Shown: piece by piece, positions 6,972 through 7,267 of the stretch
How positions within the stretch are numbered: the first letter of the stretch is position 1
How the letters are laid out: each line of letters begins with the position of its first letter
Notes under the pieces: model-generated
Seen by the model: the letters and a program-made list of their open reading frames with translations, nothing else
What the model was told of the DNA's origin: nothing
The model's database searches: none
Made by a program: the position numbers and the translations under genes
Assembly (NCBI GenBank): GCA_017548245.1
Contig: JAFYMU010000201.1
Span: 1-7,267 of the forward strand
Reading direction: 5' to 3'
Source: Kiritimatiellia bacterium
Lineage (GTDB): Bacteria; Verrucomicrobiota; Kiritimatiellia; RFP12; DVOR01
DNA: 7,267 nucleotides

Positions 6972-7267
6972 TTAACGTTCCTCAAGGTAGTGCAAGCGCA
7001 ATTTGCCGAGCAAATCTTCGCCAAAGCCTTCAACATCCACGTTGGCCGATTCCAAACATCCCTGCAAGAGGTTGTAACCAATCGTGGAGGGAATTGCCAC
7101 CACCAAGCCGACGACGGTCGTCAACAAGGCCGAGGAGATACCCGGTGCCAATTGGGCGATGTCGGCGCTACCGCTGGCGGCCATTGCTTGGAAGGCATAC
7201 ATCACGCCCCACACGGTGCCGAAGAGTCCCATCAAGGGGGCGGAGCTCGTGAAGATGGCAATCCAGG
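6972..7267 (-). CDS. ExbB/TolQ-family proton channel protein, 3' part only
   Basis: The frame enters from the right edge and ends at TAA (6974-6972), giving the last 97 residues. It begins WIAIFTSSAPLMGLFGTVWG, the family signature around the second membrane helix, and continues with GVMYAFQAMAASGSADIAQL. The third helix region is GISSALLTTVVGLVVAIPS, with the conserved Thr pair of the MotA/TolQ/ExbB channel. The C-terminal tail (GFGEDLLGKLRLHYLEER) is short and cytoplasmic. It pairs with the next gene, 2 bases downstream, as the stator-like ExbB/ExbD or TolQ/TolR complex. An internal TTG/ATG near 7235 should not be taken as the start, because the conserved sequence runs upstream of it. The N-terminal part and true start lie outside the window. 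Confidence 0.93.
   Translation of the reverse strand, partial: WIAIFTSSAPLMGLFGTVWGVMYAFQAMAASGSADIAQLAPGISSALLTTVVGLVVAIPSTIGYNLLQGCLESANVDVEGFGEDLLGKLRLHYLEER

Noticed and set aside
7230..7235. TTG/ATG start for a short 87-residue ExbB/TolQ protein
   Set aside because: Conserved family residues (WIAIF...APL) continue upstream to the window edge, so the gene is cut by the window rather than starting here.

Overview
The window is a compact bacterial chromosomal segment of moderate GC content in which every supportable gene lies on the minus strand. Read in the direction of transcription (high to low coordinates) the order is: an ExbB/TolQ-family proton-channel subunit (cut by the right edge), an ExbD/TolR-family subunit, an FtsK/SpoIIIE DNA translocase, a RodZ-like membrane-anchored helix-turn-helix protein, NadD, RsfS, a LysA-type decarboxylase, and after a 105-base gap the start of a predicted exported protein cut by the left edge.

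Spacing from the first gene to lysA is operon-like: 2 bases, an 8-base overlap, 34, 25 and 18 bases, then a 1-base TAATG overlap. No promoter-like break or Rho-independent terminator is visible between these genes, so one long transcript is plausible. The only sizeable non-coding stretch, positions 170-274, holds a long imperfect stem-loop containing a 10-base perfect Shine-Dalgarno sequence with no ATG at normal distance.

The genes fall into two themes. The upstream half concerns the envelope and division: a proton-motive-force-driven ExbB/ExbD (TolQ/TolR) pair, the septal DNA pump FtsK, and a RodZ-like protein whose family links MreB to the membrane in cell-shape control. The downstream half is housekeeping: NAD synthesis (NadD), ribosome silencing (RsfS) and the last step of lysine synthesis (LysA).

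The ExbB/ExbD pair and the exported protein point to a Gram-negative (diderm) organism. The LysA active-site variant and the gene order do not look like a textbook enterobacterium; a PVC-type lineage (Lentisphaerota, Kiritimatiellota or Verrucomicrobiota) is a low-confidence guess.

I found no mobile element, CRISPR array, RNA gene or clearly new system. The points most worth checking are an acidic tail of about 86 residues after the FtsK gamma domain, a RodZ-like protein lacking the usual periplasmic domain, altered active-site motifs in LysA, and the stem-loop before the exported protein.
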